Below are positions 22,348-23,090 of a stretch of 23,090 nucleotides of DNA, piece by piece. The translations under genes and the position numbers were made by a program. How positions within the stretch are numbered: the stretch's first letter is position 1; each line of letters begins with the position of its first letter. This DNA comes from Candidatus Thorarchaeota archaeon MP11T_1. GTDB lineage: Archaea; Asgardarchaeota; Thorarchaeia; Thorarchaeales; Thorarchaeaceae. The stretch is from the NCBI GenBank assembly GCA_002825515.1, contig PJET01000123.1, positions 1 to 23,090 of the forward strand, in the 5' to 3' direction. The notes under the pieces were generated by a model. It was not told the origin of the DNA, made no database searches, and saw nothing but the letters and a program-made list of their open reading frames with translations.

Positions 22348-23090
22348 CTAGATGCCACCAAACCAGACTTTCTTTTGAACTGCCATATGTAGGTCTTCAA
22401 CGGTTCTTTTATCAATACCAGTCAGACTAGCTAATTGCTCAGGACTCGTTGCGACAAGTTCTGTTGTTGTGGCAATTCCTGCGTTAAATATTAAGTTAAT
22501 AGTTGGTTCAGGTGTGCCGAGTTCAGTGAGTAGACCTCGGAGATCAGCCATAGTATCAACGCTTGCTACTGGAGGTGCTACCTCAGGCATTTCTTTCTCA
22601 ATTGGGTCTTCAGTATCAACTTCAGGGGATTCTAAAGTTGCAGTATCTGGTTTAGCGGACTTCTTCAACTCGCGAAGTTCTGAGATTTCGCCCTTGACAC
22701 CATATTTCGCTATGAAAGATGGTCTCAGAAAAACAATGCCAATTATAACACATAACAAAAGAATTGGAATGAGGAGATAACTATCGATATCCAATGGGAC
22801 AATGCCACCAAATCCTGGTCCTATGAGACCTCCAATGATGCCCTCTCGTAGTAGCACAGTCCATGAGTCACCAGAAAGATCAGTAAAGAGAATTAACCAA
22901 AGGGGAGAGAACAATCCAAAACTCCCTATTTCATAAATCAAAAACTCTCGTACCTTATCTCTTCTAGCAAAGAAAACGAGTATAGGAGGAACGATTCCGA
23001 TTAATATCGAAGTCAAAAACCAAGTGACATAGACGTCCCATGATAACGCAAGAATTTTGATGACTGCGGCACCTAGAAAAATAATAAATG
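22348..23090 (-). CDS. Membrane protein with C-terminal helix-hairpin-helix domain, 5' end outside the window
   Basis: The frame stays open to the right edge, so the true start lies beyond 23090; the first in-window start codon (TTG at 23016) falls inside a hydrophobic segment and is unlikely to be real. Visible are several membrane helices: one near the edge (FIIFLGAAVIKILAL), then ILIGIVPPILVFF, FGLFSPLWLILF, a Gly-rich segment and LLIPILLLCVIIGIVFL. A charged, Pro/Glu-rich cytosolic linker follows. The last 60 residues look like a helix-hairpin-helix pair: DLRGLLTELGTPEPTINLIF, then AGIATTTELVATSPEQLASL and TGIDKRTVEDL. HhH modules bind DNA or other partners, so a membrane anchor with an HhH tail is notable. 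No family is recognised. Confidence 0.72.
   Translation of the reverse strand, partial: FIIFLGAAVIKILALSWDVYVTWFLTSILIGIVPPILVFFARRDKVREFLIYEIGSFGLFSPLWLILFTDLSGDSWTVLLREGIIGGLIGPGFGGIVPLDIDSYLLIPILLLCVIIGIVFLRPSFIAKYGVKGEISELRELKKSAKPDTATLESPEVDTEDPIEKEMPEVAPPVASVDTMADLRGLLTELGTPEPTINLIFNAGIATTTELVATSPEQLASLTGIDKRTVEDLHMAVQKKVWFGGI

Overview
The window looks like a piece of an archaeal genome, most likely an Asgard archaeon (Thorarchaeia-like is my guess; the lineage is inference). The evidence is AT-rich TATA boxes about 25 bp before probable transcript starts, GGAGGTGA-type ribosome binding sites, a DUF123 GIY-YIG protein, a PAC2-like protein, a tungsten aldehyde:ferredoxin oxidoreductase with a polyferredoxin, tetrahydromethanopterin-type C1 domains, and several large orphan proteins with zinc ribbons and coiled coils. 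Genes are dense, lie on both strands and sit mostly in units of one to three genes. No tRNA, rRNA, CRISPR array or insertion sequence was recognised.

Left part (1-4400): the start of an M20 metallopeptidase runs off the left edge. A hidden 55-codon gene and a structured intergenic stretch follow. Then comes the most notable locus: two tandem, translationally coupled minus-strand genes, each a DHDPS/NAL-superfamily (DapA-like) aldolase fused to a C-terminal formaldehyde-activating enzyme (Fae) domain. One Fae copy keeps the catalytic His and the C-terminal tail but has lost the middle of the domain. The other keeps the middle and has Ser in place of the His. CutA lies divergently beside them.

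Centre (4400-12450): a minus-strand group holds a metallo-beta-lactamase-fold hydrolase followed by two very large proteins (875 and 815 aa) that I cannot assign. Divergent from it are a DUF123 GIY-YIG protein, a small beta-rich protein, and a protein with two PH/GLUE-like repeats plus a zinc ribbon.

Right part (12450-23090): a tungsten aldehyde oxidoreductase with its four-cluster ferredoxin, an acidic protein, a branched-chain aminotransferase, a coiled-coil protein made of an exact-register 101-residue duplication, a bacterial-type glutamate dehydrogenase with a clear terminator, a PAC2-like protein, a zinc-ribbon protein, a divergent PRPP synthetase, a small winged-helix protein, a uridine phosphorylase-type enzyme, and a membrane protein with a helix-hairpin-helix tail that runs off the right edge.

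Together the enzymes suggest an amino-acid-using anaerobe. IlvE and GdhA interconvert amino acids and 2-oxo acids, AOR oxidises aldehydes with ferredoxin, and uridine phosphorylase and PRPP synthetase handle nucleosides and ribose. The aldolase-Fae pair may link pyruvate aldol chemistry to formaldehyde and pterin-bound C1 units.
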